44,239 nucleotides of DNA from a bacterium. GTDB lineage: Bacteria > UBP6 > UBA1177. A model generated the notes under the pieces. That model saw only the letters and a program-made list of their open reading frames with translations, was not told the origin of the DNA and did no database searches. This document shows, one piece after another, positions 1 to 8,049 of the stretch. The stretch covers positions 1 through 44,239 of the forward strand of contig JAEESW010000018.1 in the NCBI GenBank assembly GCA_016290135.1, written 5' to 3'. The position numbers and the translations under genes were made by a program. The stretch's first letter is position 1, and every line of letters begins with the position of its first letter.

Positions 1-1238
1 CTGGAACCCTTCACAAGAAAGACTCCTTCCTCAGGCAGCATCCCCTTTATATCGGAAATATCACCCAAAAAAACGAGCTTTTTGCAGTTCCAAAAATCCG
101 ACTTTATCTTATCGAATTCGCAACCGACCAAAAAAACGGCCTTTAATAGTGTAAAATTTTTTAATGAATTTACAAGTTCTTTATGCATTTTTTCAGAAAA
201 ATTTCCGAGTTCGAACATACTTCCCAGAATCAGGACGCACTGTTTTGATTCTTTCAGGGCATATTTTTTATAGAAATTTTCTATCGATCTCTGCATCGAC
301 TGCGGGTTTGCGTTATAACAATCGACAACGAAAGTGCGCTTTCCGATGACTTTCACTTCCCCTCTCATCCCGGGAAGGACACATTTTTCCACAGCTTTTT
401 TAAGATCGGGCAATGTTCCCAAAGCAGCCGAAACGATGTTTGCCGCGCAGTTGATGTTTTCGACCATGAAGTCGGGCAGCCCGTTAAAATCCTCGGAGAG
501 CCCTTTCAGTTCATCATTTGAATAAGTATGGATATTTCTTGAATCTTTATGTTCATCGACCCAGCTTTTCATATAAGGATCAGAAATATTTGCCGAAACT
601 ACAGCTTTCGAAAAGTTGAAGATCTCAAGTTTTGCTGCGGCAAGATCCGCATGGCTTGCAAAATTTCCTATGTGGGCGTTTCCGATATTCGTTATCGTTA
701 CAAAATCGGGCTCCGCTATTTCAACAAGTTTTCTGATCTCTCCGCTGTGGTTCATCCCCATTTCGAGAACGAGGACTTCAGTGCCGAGAGGCATGTTCAT
801 GATCACGAGCGGCATACCGAGATGGTTGTTGAGATTCCCTGTAGTGGCATAAACGATCCTGCCCGAAACAGCGGCCATCGAAGCTATGAGCTGGCGGGTC
901 GATGTCTTTCCGCTCGAACCTGTCACTGCGATGACCCTGCCAGTAAAGAGCATTCTTCTTTCGTGCGCCAAAACACTCATAAAATCAAGGACATCCGGAA
1001 CTTTTATATAGTTTTCGTTTTCCGATATATCTTCAGAACCTATACATATAACTCCTTTTTCAAGAAGATCCGGAACATAGTTGTGACCGTCGGTTTTCTC
1101 TCCTTTGAAGGCAAAAAAGAGCGAATTTTCAGTGCATTCGCGGGAATCGATGCAGCATTTCGATATTACTGCATTTTTAAGCTTTTTTTTTAATCCGGCT
1201 TTTTCAAGAGCCCTTTCAATGAGCAAAGTAGTGAACAT
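1..1238 (-). CDS. murF: MurF, UDP-MurNAc-tripeptide--D-Ala-D-Ala ligase (3' end cut off by window edge)
   Basis: Cytoplasmic ATP-dependent Mur ligase that adds D-Ala-D-Ala to UDP-MurNAc-tripeptide, the last soluble step of the peptidoglycan precursor pathway. Reading the minus strand from ATG at 1238, the frame stays open for 412 codons to the window edge. The N-terminal domain carries the D-S-R element (residues 31-33) and the FFAFKGEKTDGH-type motif near 41-52. The ATP-binding loop TGSSGKTS lies at 106-113, followed by the GNLNNHLGMP and EMGMNHSGEI segments typical of MurF. The last readable residues are KGS, matching the conserved C-terminal KGSR of MurF, so only some ten or more residues are missing. 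The ATG directly follows the murE stop (TAAATG) and has a strong GGGGAGGG ribosome site. A run of nine A residues lies near codons 16-19. Confidence 0.95.
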   Translation of the reverse strand, partial: MFTTLLIERALEKAGLKKKLKNAVISKCCIDSRECTENSLFFAFKGEKTDGHNYVPDLLEKGVICIGSEDISENENYIKVPDVLDFMSVLAHERRMLFTGRVIAVTGSSGKTSTRQLIASMAAVSGRIVYATTGNLNNHLGMPLVIMNMPLGTEVLVLEMGMNHSGEIRKLVEIAEPDFVTITNIGNAHIGNFASHADLAAAKLEIFNFSKAVVSANISDPYMKSWVDEHKDSRNIHTYSNDELKGLSEDFNGLPDFMVENINCAANIVSAALGTLPDLKKAVEKCVLPGMRGEVKVIGKRTFVVDCYNANPQSMQRSIENFYKKYALKESKQCVLILGSMFELGNFSEKMHKELVNSLKNFTLLKAVFLVGCEFDKIKSDFWNCKKLVFLGDISDIKGMLPEEGVFLVKGS

Positions 1239-2690
1239 TTATCCCTCCCCTAATGATTTTTCGGCTTCCAATCTGTCTGAAAAGAACTTTTTTCCGCTTT
1301 TCGTGATCTGGTAGTTCTCGGCACCTTTTCCGGCGATGAGAACGACATCGCGCTCACCTTTCATTCCGACCGCCTTTCTTATAGCTTCGGCCCTGTCGTT
1401 TATCACGGTGACATCTGAATCTTTCGGACAACCTGCAAGAATATCGCGGATTATCTTCTCAGGATCCTCTGTCCTCGGATTGTCATCGGTGACGATTATC
1501 TTGTCGGCGAATCTGCAGGCAGTTTCCCCCATGATCGGACGCTTTCCACTGTCTCTGTCGCCTCCGGCACCGAAAACGATTATGATCTTTTCATAAATGC
1601 CTAATTTTCTTAAAGTTACAAGAACATTTTCCATCGCGTCGGGAGTGTGGGCATAGTCGATGTATACCGCGTGCCTGCCTACTTTTTCAAGACGTCCGGG
1701 AACCGAAACGCTTTTTCCGATCCTTTCAAAAGCACTTCCTTTCCCGATAAGGAGAGTCGCAGCGGCAAACGCTCCCGCAGTGTTGTAGATGTTGAAATTT
1801 CCGACAAGAGGGATGAAAACTTTTTTCGAAATTCCGCCAAGCGTGAAAACGACTTCACTGCCATGGTCAGACATATCTTCTATTTTCATGAACAATTCCG
1901 CCGATTTGTCCTTTTCGGAAATGCGTATCTGATTTATGCCGGCAAGTTCTTCAGAGAGCCTTCTTCCGCCATCGTCGTCAATGTTTATCACTGCTGTTCC
2001 GCCGCATTTAAGATGCTCCGTGAACAGTTTTTTCTTGGCTTGGTAATAGTTTTCGAAAGTTTTGTGAAAATCGAGATGATCACGCGTCAGATTGGTGAAT
2101 ATAGCGGCGTCGAACATCGTTTTCTCTATCCTGTTTTCTTCAAGCGCGTGGCTGCTGACTTCGGAAATCACCGCTTCCACTCCGGATCTCTTCATGTCGT
2201 CAAGAAGAGAGTACCATTTCCAGTTGAGCGGAGTCGTATTCTGCGCAGGGATGAGTTTTCCCGCATACTTATAGTTCAATGTTCCGATTACTCCGCAGCT
2301 CATATCTTCCTGAAGCATATTTTCCAGAATGAATGTCGTAGAAGTTTTTCCGTTCGTTCCTGTGACTCCGATCATCTTCATTTTTTTATCAGGCTCGCCG
2401 TAAAAACCGGGAAGGACCGCTTTCAGGACATCTTTCACAGAACTGACGCGGATGTAACCGGGTGTTCCGCACTCCTTTTCGCCGACGACGAGAGAAGCCC
2501 CCTTTTCAAAGGCCTGACCGATAAAATCGTGACCGTCGCTGTTGGCTCCTTTGATACAGAAAAACACTGTGGCGGGCATCACTTCACGCGAATCGGCTGT
2601 GATCTTCCCGAGGTCTTCATTTTTTTCAAAGAGAGGCGAAGTCAGCGTGAATTTTGAAATAAGAGCAATAAAATCAGTTGTTTTCATCAT
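1239..2690 (-). CDS. murE: MurE, UDP-MurNAc-L-Ala-D-Glu:diaminopimelate ligase
   Basis: Cytoplasmic Mur ligase that adds the third amino acid of the stem peptide. The protein is 483 residues from the chosen start. The P-loop TGTNGKTS is at 110-117, TRDHLDFH at about 202-209, a carbamylated-Lys candidate in YYQAKKKLF at about 215-223, and YIDYAHTPDAM at about 343-353. The specificity motif DNPR (403-406) is the one associated with meso-diaminopimelate rather than lysine, which supports a diderm wall. The start is ambiguous: ATG at 2690 or 2687 gives MMKTTDF or MKTTDF, both inside the 3' end of ftsI, with GGAGGAGG at 2703-2710 as the ribosome site. An upstream ATG at 2714 would place that site inside the coding region and is less likely. 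The overlap with ftsI is 17 bp, so translation is probably coupled. Confidence 0.95.
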   Translation of the reverse strand: MMKTTDFIALISKFTLTSPLFEKNEDLGKITADSREVMPATVFFCIKGANSDGHDFIGQAFEKGASLVVGEKECGTPGYIRVSSVKDVLKAVLPGFYGEPDKKMKMIGVTGTNGKTSTTFILENMLQEDMSCGVIGTLNYKYAGKLIPAQNTTPLNWKWYSLLDDMKRSGVEAVISEVSSHALEENRIEKTMFDAAIFTNLTRDHLDFHKTFENYYQAKKKLFTEHLKCGGTAVINIDDDGGRRLSEELAGINQIRISEKDKSAELFMKIEDMSDHGSEVVFTLGGISKKVFIPLVGNFNIYNTAGAFAAATLLIGKGSAFERIGKSVSVPGRLEKVGRHAVYIDYAHTPDAMENVLVTLRKLGIYEKIIIVFGAGGDRDSGKRPIMGETACRFADKIIVTDDNPRTEDPEKIIRDILAGCPKDSDVTVINDRAEAIRKAVGMKGERDVVLIAGKGAENYQITKSGKKFFSDRLEAEKSLGEG

Positions 2691-4800
2691 TGTTTTCCGA
2701 AGCCTCCTCCACATCGAGCGTGACTACTGTTCCTGCAAGAACGACTTCCCCGGCTTTGGGCGACTGCCCTACAATCTTTTTGTTGTTCACGGGATTCCCG
2801 ACAAAAACGACATCAAGATTTTTGCCATTTGCGATTTTGCGCGCATCGTTTGCGCCAATATTGCGGAAATTGGGGATCTTCACGTAATCGGAGGCGATTT
2901 CGGATTCTATCTCTGAAGCCTCGAAATCTATGACGCTGCCTGTCATGTCGGTAGCGGCATATTCCGGGATCTTGTCTTTATCTTTCTCGCTCTTGTCGAC
3001 AAAGACATCGAATTTCGGAAGGATCCTTGCGGCGATCTCCTTAAAAACGGGAGCTGCCGCCGTTCCGCCGAATTCTCTTCCCTGAGGCTCATTGATAACA
3101 ACTATCATAACGAATTTAGGATCATTGTTGGGGACTGCGCCTGCAAAAGAGCAGACGACTTTGTTCCATGAATACTTCCTGGCGACATGGTCATATATCT
3201 GGGAAGTTCCGGTCTTGCCGCCGACCGCGACACCTTTGAGGCGGGCCCTTTTGGCGGTCCCGTGGTCATCGGAAACGACGCCTTCGAGCATCTCGATTAT
3301 CTTTTTGTCGGACTTGTACTCGTAGTTAAAACGCTTCGGCTCGGGAATGAAGACCTTTTCAAAGTTGTTGCCGACTATTTTGTCGACAAGGACCGGTTTC
3401 CAGAGGACTCCGCCGTTGTATATCGCCGAATATGCTCTCGCCATCTGCACCATATTGACAGAAAGGCCCTGCCCGAAAGAAAGGTTTCCTTTGTCTATCG
3501 GATACCATTTCTTATAGTCGCGGATCGCTTTGTTGGCTTCTCCGGGGATATTTATACCGCTTTTCTGACCGAAACCGAACATCGTGAAATAGTTGTAAAG
3601 CTGTTCGTTGGTAAGCCTGTCAGCGAACTTTATAGTTCCTATATTGCTGGAGCTTACGACGACATCGCGTATCGTCATCCACTGGTTCGGGTGTGAATCG
3701 TGGATCACTCTTTTGCCGAAAACAAAACTTCCGTTCTCACCGAAGACGAGCTCGCCCGGTTTGACGAGATTTTCATTGAGGACTGCAAGTATCGAAAATG
3801 ACTTGAAAGTCGAACCGGGTTCAAAAAGATCACTGACAGCATGGTTCCTCTTGTTTTCAGCCGGATATTTCCCGTAACGTTCCGGCTCGTAGTTCGGATA
3901 GTTGGCCATCGCGAGGATCTTGCCGGAAGTCGGCTCCATGATAACGACCCCCCCCCACTTTGCGTGGACTTTGTCGACCATTTTTGCAAGCTCTTCTTCC
4001 GCTATGAACTGGATCTCGGAATCTATCGTAAGGTAGATATCGTTCCCTTTCTTCGAATCGCCGATCTCGCTTTCGACATCGATATCATTGTCATATATCC
4101 TTTTTTTGGTGAGTTTGTTCTGTTTGATCTTCACTTTCGCGCCGGCGAGATACTCATCGTATTTTCTTTCGATCCCCTCAAGTCCTTCCGGCCCATCCTC
4201 CTCCGGATTTTTGTTTGCCTGAACAAAGCCGAGGACATTGGAGAGAAGTTTTCCCTGAGGGTAGATCCGTTTGTAACTTTCCTGATAGATTATGTTCGAA
4301 AGATCGTCTATACGCTGCAGAAGGGCTTCCTTTTCCTTCTTTTTAGCTTCAGACTTCTCGTCCTTTATCGCTTTCACCTTTTTGTCCTCTCTGCTCTTTG
4401 CCTCTTTGACGGCATTTTTAAGAGCAGTGACATCTTCATAGGACGCATCTTTCTTAATATATTTGAAGTGTCCTCTTTTATTAAGGATATTAAGCACGTG
4501 TTCACGGTCGAGACCAATGGCTCCCGAAATGATGTCTGCCATAAAACCTTTATCGGAGATCCCCTGAGGGTCTACCGCGACATCGATCTTAGGCTCGCTC
4601 ATTGCAAGAGGGGTGCCGTTTCTGTCATAGATCGTCCCCCTTTTGCCGCTGATGACAGTGAATTCGACCGAACTTTCGATCTTCTGCATGCGCTCTTCGT
4701 GCAGGACGACTTGAAGATAGTAGAATCTGCCTATGATGACCAGAAAGAGTAAACAGATAATAACAGCAAAAAAGAGGTAGATCTTCCGTCCGGTATCCAT
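2674..4800 (-). CDS. ftsI: FtsI/PBP3-like septal peptidoglycan transpeptidase with C-terminal PASTA domain
   Basis: Class B penicillin-binding protein that cross-links septal peptidoglycan. It has a short cytoplasmic N-terminus and a membrane anchor at about residues 8-25. The pedestal domain (about 50-250) holds the RGTIYDRNG motif at 54-62. The transpeptidase domain has all three active-site motifs: STFK at 330-333 (nucleophile S330), SSN at 384-386 and KTG at 529-531. One PASTA domain follows at about 638-698. Two oddities: a strongly charged, probably coiled stretch at about 120-170, and an uninterrupted run of nine G residues encoding W282-G283-G284. At 708 residues it is longer than the usual Gram-negative FtsI because of the insertion and the PASTA tail. 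It lies between ftsL (21 nt upstream) and murE (overlapping). Confidence 0.95.
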   Translation of the reverse strand: MDTGRKIYLFFAVIICLLFLVIIGRFYYLQVVLHEERMQKIESSVEFTVISGKRGTIYDRNGTPLAMSEPKIDVAVDPQGISDKGFMADIISGAIGLDREHVLNILNKRGHFKYIKKDASYEDVTALKNAVKEAKSREDKKVKAIKDEKSEAKKKEKEALLQRIDDLSNIIYQESYKRIYPQGKLLSNVLGFVQANKNPEEDGPEGLEGIERKYDEYLAGAKVKIKQNKLTKKRIYDNDIDVESEIGDSKKGNDIYLTIDSEIQFIAEEELAKMVDKVHAKWGGVVIMEPTSGKILAMANYPNYEPERYGKYPAENKRNHAVSDLFEPGSTFKSFSILAVLNENLVKPGELVFGENGSFVFGKRVIHDSHPNQWMTIRDVVVSSSNIGTIKFADRLTNEQLYNYFTMFGFGQKSGINIPGEANKAIRDYKKWYPIDKGNLSFGQGLSVNMVQMARAYSAIYNGGVLWKPVLVDKIVGNNFEKVFIPEPKRFNYEYKSDKKIIEMLEGVVSDDHGTAKRARLKGVAVGGKTGTSQIYDHVARKYSWNKVVCSFAGAVPNNDPKFVMIVVINEPQGREFGGTAAAPVFKEIAARILPKFDVFVDKSEKDKDKIPEYAATDMTGSVIDFEASEIESEIASDYVKIPNFRNIGANDARKIANGKNLDVVFVGNPVNNKKIVGQSPKAGEVVLAGTVVTLDVEEASENNDENN

Positions 4801-4821
4801 CCTTTTCTCACATATCAGCGC

Positions 4822-5184
4822 CTAATCCAATTTTACGAACTTGTCGGAGGTCGTGACACTGAGCTTCATTTCACGCGCCTTCTTCATCAGCTCGTCGGAG
4901 GAAGTCATTTTGAGATAGTCGCGCTGCGAAAGGTCTTTCTGCCACTCAAGTTCTTTGGTGTCGTTTATCATCTTGATTATATTGGTCTTAAGATTGGTCT
5001 TGTAGGCTTTGTAGTAGCTGTCGGTCAGCATAAGCGAGGCCGCGGCCATGATCATGCAGATAAAAATCATAAGTTCACCCGAAAAAAGTGCCTGGATCTT
5101 CGTAGAGATCATCCTTGAATTACTGAAAATACTGATCCTCTCCTTTTTGTTGCTTTCAGAATCTGCATGAACATAAGCTTCCAT
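4822..5184 (-). CDS. ftsL: FtsL-like divisome membrane protein
   Basis: Small bitopic membrane protein of 120 residues: a charged cytoplasmic N-terminus (1-35), one transmembrane helix at about 36-56, and a periplasmic helical segment likely to form a coiled coil. This is the FtsL architecture, in which the protein pairs with FtsB and regulates FtsW/FtsI. Sequence identity of FtsL is always low, so the call rests on size, topology and the diagnostic position between rsmH and ftsI. The start has a GAGGGGGAA ribosome site. A related DivIC/FtsB-like identity cannot be excluded from sequence alone. Confidence 0.75.
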   Translation of the reverse strand: MEAYVHADSESNKKERISIFSNSRMISTKIQALFSGELMIFICMIMAAASLMLTDSYYKAYKTNLKTNIIKMINDTKELEWQKDLSQRDYLKMTSSDELMKKAREMKLSVTTSDKFVKLD

Positions 5185-5208
5185 TGTTTCCCCCTCTTAT
5201 TAAAAAAA

Positions 5209-6120
5209 TCAAACCTTTTTCAAAATCCTGAGCTTCGCGCTTCTCGCTCTCGGGTTTTCGGAGCATTCCTCCGGAGTCGGAGTTATCATCTCCACAGAAA
5301 ACCTTGAATCGTCACATACCGGGACAGTATCCTTCCCGTCGGCATAGAAAGGAACATTGTTCTTGCGGTCACGGAAGAAATTCTTAACGATCCTGTCTTC
5401 CGTCGAATGGAACGTGATGACCCCCATCATCCCTTTATCGGAAAGAAGCGGAAAAGCCTTTTTCAGCGCAGTCTCAAGCTCGCCGAGCTCGTCGTTGACA
5501 GCCATTCTGAGTGCCATAAAGACCTGCGTTGACGGGTCGATCCCCCTTTTCGCGTATCTTTTGGCTTTTCTTATCTCTTCGGCGAACTGCAAAGTCGTAG
5601 TCATCCCGTCTTCAGCACATTTTTTGAGCGTTCTCGCGACAGTTCCCGCCTCACGCTCCTGAGCGTATTCGCTGAGGATCCCCCTCAACTCTCCCTCTGT
5701 CGAGTTTTTGATGAAGTCGAGAGCCGTAAACGGCGAGTTTTTATCCATTCTCATATCCATCGGACCGTCCTTCTGCATCGAGAAACCTCTGTGCGGAGTA
5801 TCGAACTGGAAACTGCTGACACCGAGATCGGCAAAAATTATGTCGGCTTTCGGGATCTGCAGAAGGAACATCACCTTATCTATATCGCTGAAAGGTGCGT
5901 GGACCACCGTGACATTCGGAAAAGAGGAGAATTTTTTCCTGAGATGTTCCACAGCATCCTCGTCTCTGTCGATAAGGACCGCTTTCACATCCGGATATTT
6001 TTCGAGCACCCCTGCATCGTGACCGCCGCCGCCCGAAGTAAGGTCGACAAAAACAGCAGGTCTGTTGTCAAAAGAAGACAACACCTCGTTGAACATGACG
6101 GGAACATGAACGAAATCCAT
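5209..6120 (-). CDS. rsmH: RsmH (MraW), 16S rRNA m4C1402 N4-methyltransferase
   Basis: S-adenosylmethionine-dependent methyltransferase that modifies the N4 of C1402 in the 16S rRNA decoding site. At 303 residues it is of normal family length. It shows the N-terminal HVPVMFNEVL, the AdoMet-binding FVDLTSGGGGH (24-34), FADLGVSSFQFDTPHRGFS in the middle, and the ITFHSTEDRIVKNFF and NPRARSAKLRILKK tail segments typical of the family. Its ATG overlaps the mraZ stop by one base (TAATG), so it is translated from the mraZ message. It is the second gene of the dcw cluster, its usual place. Confidence 0.97.
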   Translation of the reverse strand: MDFVHVPVMFNEVLSSFDNRPAVFVDLTSGGGGHDAGVLEKYPDVKAVLIDRDEDAVEHLRKKFSSFPNVTVVHAPFSDIDKVMFLLQIPKADIIFADLGVSSFQFDTPHRGFSMQKDGPMDMRMDKNSPFTALDFIKNSTEGELRGILSEYAQEREAGTVARTLKKCAEDGMTTTLQFAEEIRKAKRYAKRGIDPSTQVFMALRMAVNDELGELETALKKAFPLLSDKGMMGVITFHSTEDRIVKNFFRDRKNNVPFYADGKDTVPVCDDSRFSVEMITPTPEECSENPRARSAKLRILKKV

Positions 6121-6617
6121 TATCTGTTCCCTCTTTCTTCAAGGAGTTTCCTTCTTGCGGCGTTCATCTTTTCCCTGATGGAATCTTTGGCTCCTTTCGG
6201 GATCATTTCATATTTTTCAAGTGATTCTTTGGACCATATCCTGATCGTGCTGATCGCGCCGATAAAAACGACATCCTTGTTTATTCCGGCGTAATCGATC
6301 CACGATTTCGGAAGTCTGATCCTGTTCTGACCGTCAAGATCGACCTGAAGCGCACCGCCGACATAATTGACAAGGAGCCATTCTTTGTCGTCGTCGTCGT
6401 CCATCCGGTCGATGATCTCCAGTTTTTCCTTCCATTCCTTCAGCGAAAAGACTTCAAGATACTGAAAGCCGCCGTTCGAACTCCTGACGACTACAAGCGT
6501 CTTGTTTTCGCCCTGCACATCAAGCTGGGAATAGTAGTCGGCAGAAAGCGGGATCCTTCCCTTCGGATCGATCCTGTATTCCTTTCTGCCGAACAATGTG
6601 TGGAGAAGTGTTGACAT
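6120..6617 (-). CDS. mraZ: MraZ, dcw-cluster transcriptional regulator
   Basis: DNA-binding regulator of its own dcw operon, built from two AbrB/SpoVT-like halves. Each half carries a D-x-x-x-R element: DPKGR at 17-21 and DGQNR at 95-99. At 165 residues it is slightly longer than the common 140-150. The middle contains an Asp run (RMDDDDDKEW) between the halves. The ATG at 6617 is preceded by GGTGG, which doubles as part of the repeats proposed here as the MraZ operator. MraZ binding to TGGG-type direct repeats at its own promoter is established in E. coli, so autoregulation is a reasonable inference. Confidence 0.95.
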   Translation of the reverse strand: MSTLLHTLFGRKEYRIDPKGRIPLSADYYSQLDVQGENKTLVVVRSSNGGFQYLEVFSLKEWKEKLEIIDRMDDDDDKEWLLVNYVGGALQVDLDGQNRIRLPKSWIDYAGINKDVVFIGAISTIRIWSKESLEKYEMIPKGAKDSIREKMNAARRKLLEERGNR

Positions 6618-6622
6618 TTTTT

Positions 6623-6657
6623 ACCACCAAAAAACCCAAAACACCCACCTTTTACCA
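6623..6657 (-). promoter_or_regulatory. Predicted MraZ operator (four TGG[G/T] direct repeats)
   Basis: On the minus strand, just before the mraZ start, TGGT (6657-6654), TGGG (6647-6644), TGGG (6638-6635) and TGGT (6629-6626) repeat with steps of 10, 9 and 9 nt, about one helical turn. The established E. coli MraZ target is a set of TGGGN repeats separated by 5 nt. The array overlaps the predicted -10 and extends into the ribosome-binding site, consistent with repression of mraZ and the genes behind it. Confidence 0.65.
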
Positions 6658-6676
6658 CAAAAATTCACAGAATCAA
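6649..6676 (-). promoter_or_regulatory. Predicted promoter of mraZ/dcw operon
   Basis: Minus strand: TTGATT at 6676-6671, a 16-nt spacer, and TAAAAG at 6654-6649. The -10 lies against the first MraZ-type repeat. The match is moderate, and the surrounding DNA is AT-rich, so chance similarity is possible. Confidence 0.4.
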
Positions 6677-6776
6677 CTTTTTTCTCACATTTTTTTAATT
6701 TTTTTCGCACATGTCCGTGGATAAAGGGCCCTGATGGGTCAAGAAAAGAAAAAAACACTTTGACAAAAGTTTTTAC

Positions 6777-6795
6777 GCCGCTCATCCGAAGCGGC
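6777..6795 (-). other. Hairpin between folC and mraZ
   Basis: GCCGCT (6777-6782) pairs with AGCGGC (6790-6795) around a 7-nt loop, directly after the folC stop. In the direction of transcription it is followed by GTAAAAAC and then TTTT, so it is not a textbook terminator. It may weakly separate folC from the dcw operon. Confidence 0.35.
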
Positions 6796-6816
6796 AATAT
6801 GTCTCAATGAAAAAGA

Positions 6817-8049
6817 TCAGAGAAGATCTTTTCTGAAATCCAAAAATTTTTCGACTGTGTGAAAACTTCCGGTGACGAGGAGCTTTTTTCCGTTTCTGCG
6901 GGCAAAAGCAAGAGCTTCTTCAATAGTTTTTTCATCGGTCTCTGCATACTTTATCTTTTCTTTGACTGTTGAAGACGCACGATCAAGGATATCGTTGACT
7001 TTCGCGCCGCGGTCATTGTCGGCTTCAAGATTGACAACGAATATCGAATCAGAAATTTTATCAATAATATCAAGAACTTTCGTTACATCTTTATCTTTCA
7101 TGGCACCATAAAGAGTGACCACTTTTCCGATCTTTTCACTCACCGTTCCGGCAAGAGATCCTATCGCCGGCGGATTGTGGGCGACATCGACAATGATGTC
7201 AGGCTCTATAAATTCGAACCTCGCAGGGAGCCTCATTTCACTGAAATCAGGGATGATCAAGCCCTCATCCTCTGTCATAAGCGCGGCTTTTGCGGCAAGT
7301 CTGACATTTTTCCGCTGCTCAGGACTCATGCAGCTCGGAGGAAAAGCAAGGGCGAGTTCCAAAGAATCGTCATCCGTGCTCGCAGCCCCTTTTGAACGTG
7401 CGACATCAGCCATCCAGCTGTCAAAAGCGCTGTCCGCGCTGCCGCCGATCAGAACTTTGTCCCCTTTTTTCACGATCCCGAGTTTTTCGAGAGCTATTTT
7501 TTCGAGCGTATCTCCCAAGATATGGGTGTGGTCGAGACCGATCGAAGTGATGATGTCAGTCTTCGGACCTTCGATCACATTAGTCGCATCAAGCCTGCCG
7601 CCGAGCCCGACTTCAAAAACGGCACGGTCGCAGCCACAGGTCTCAAAATATTTCCAGGCGATGAGAAACGTTATCTCAAAAAAAGACAACTCATCGAAAA
7701 TATTTATCTTTTTCTCAAGATAGCGGTAAATTTCGCGGACTTCTCCGTCTGCGATGTCGGTTCCGTTGACCGAGATCCTCTCGTTGTATCTAAGAAGATG
7801 CGGAGAAACAAAGCGCCCGGTTTTGAGTCCGTTCGAGCGCAGGATATAGTCGAGAGAATAGACCGCAGTCCCCTTCCCGTTCGTTCCCGCAACGTGATAG
7901 ACCGGGATATTTTTTTCAAAAATCACGGGAAAGGCGTCTGCAACGCGGCCTAAACCGAGCTTTATCCCGCCCCGCCTTTGATAAAGCTGCTGAAGAAAGC
8001 CGTCCTGACTCTCAGTTGATGTATGGCTGGGAAACTTTTTCGATGACAT
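6817..8049 (-). CDS. folC: FolC, bifunctional dihydrofolate/folylpolyglutamate synthase
   Basis: Mur-ligase-related enzyme that joins L-glutamate to dihydropteroate and extends the polyglutamate tail of folates in the cytoplasm. The sequence shows IKLGLGR near residue 29, the ATP-binding loop AGTNGKGT at about 54-61, RFVSPHL with RYNERI, the FEVGLGGRLDATNV motif, and SIGLDHTHILGDTLEKIALEKLGI. The C-terminal domain contains DVAHNPPA and LVTGSFHTVEKF. At about 410 residues it fits the family. ATG at 8049 is taken as the start; a GTG two codons upstream is also possible. No clear ribosome site is visible. The start lies inside the 3' end of the glucosaminidase gene (38-bp overlap), so translation is probably coupled to it. 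Confidence 0.95.
   Translation of the reverse strand: MSSKKFPSHTSTESQDGFLQQLYQRRGGIKLGLGRVADAFPVIFEKNIPVYHVAGTNGKGTAVYSLDYILRSNGLKTGRFVSPHLLRYNERISVNGTDIADGEVREIYRYLEKKINIFDELSFFEITFLIAWKYFETCGCDRAVFEVGLGGRLDATNVIEGPKTDIITSIGLDHTHILGDTLEKIALEKLGIVKKGDKVLIGGSADSAFDSWMADVARSKGAASTDDDSLELALAFPPSCMSPEQRKNVRLAAKAALMTEDEGLIIPDFSEMRLPARFEFIEPDIIVDVAHNPPAIGSLAGTVSEKIGKVVTLYGAMKDKDVTKVLDIIDKISDSIFVVNLEADNDRGAKVNDILDRASSTVKEKIKYAETDEKTIEEALAFARRNGKKLLVTGSFHTVEKFLDFRKDLL

Noticed and set aside
1647-2657. Plus-strand open frame of 336 codons opposite murE
   Set aside because: It is antisense to a fully conserved murE, has no ribosome site and encodes no recognisable protein; such frames arise here from codon bias.
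3841-4752. Plus-strand open frame of 303 codons opposite ftsI
   Set aside because: Antisense to ftsI, with no family resemblance.
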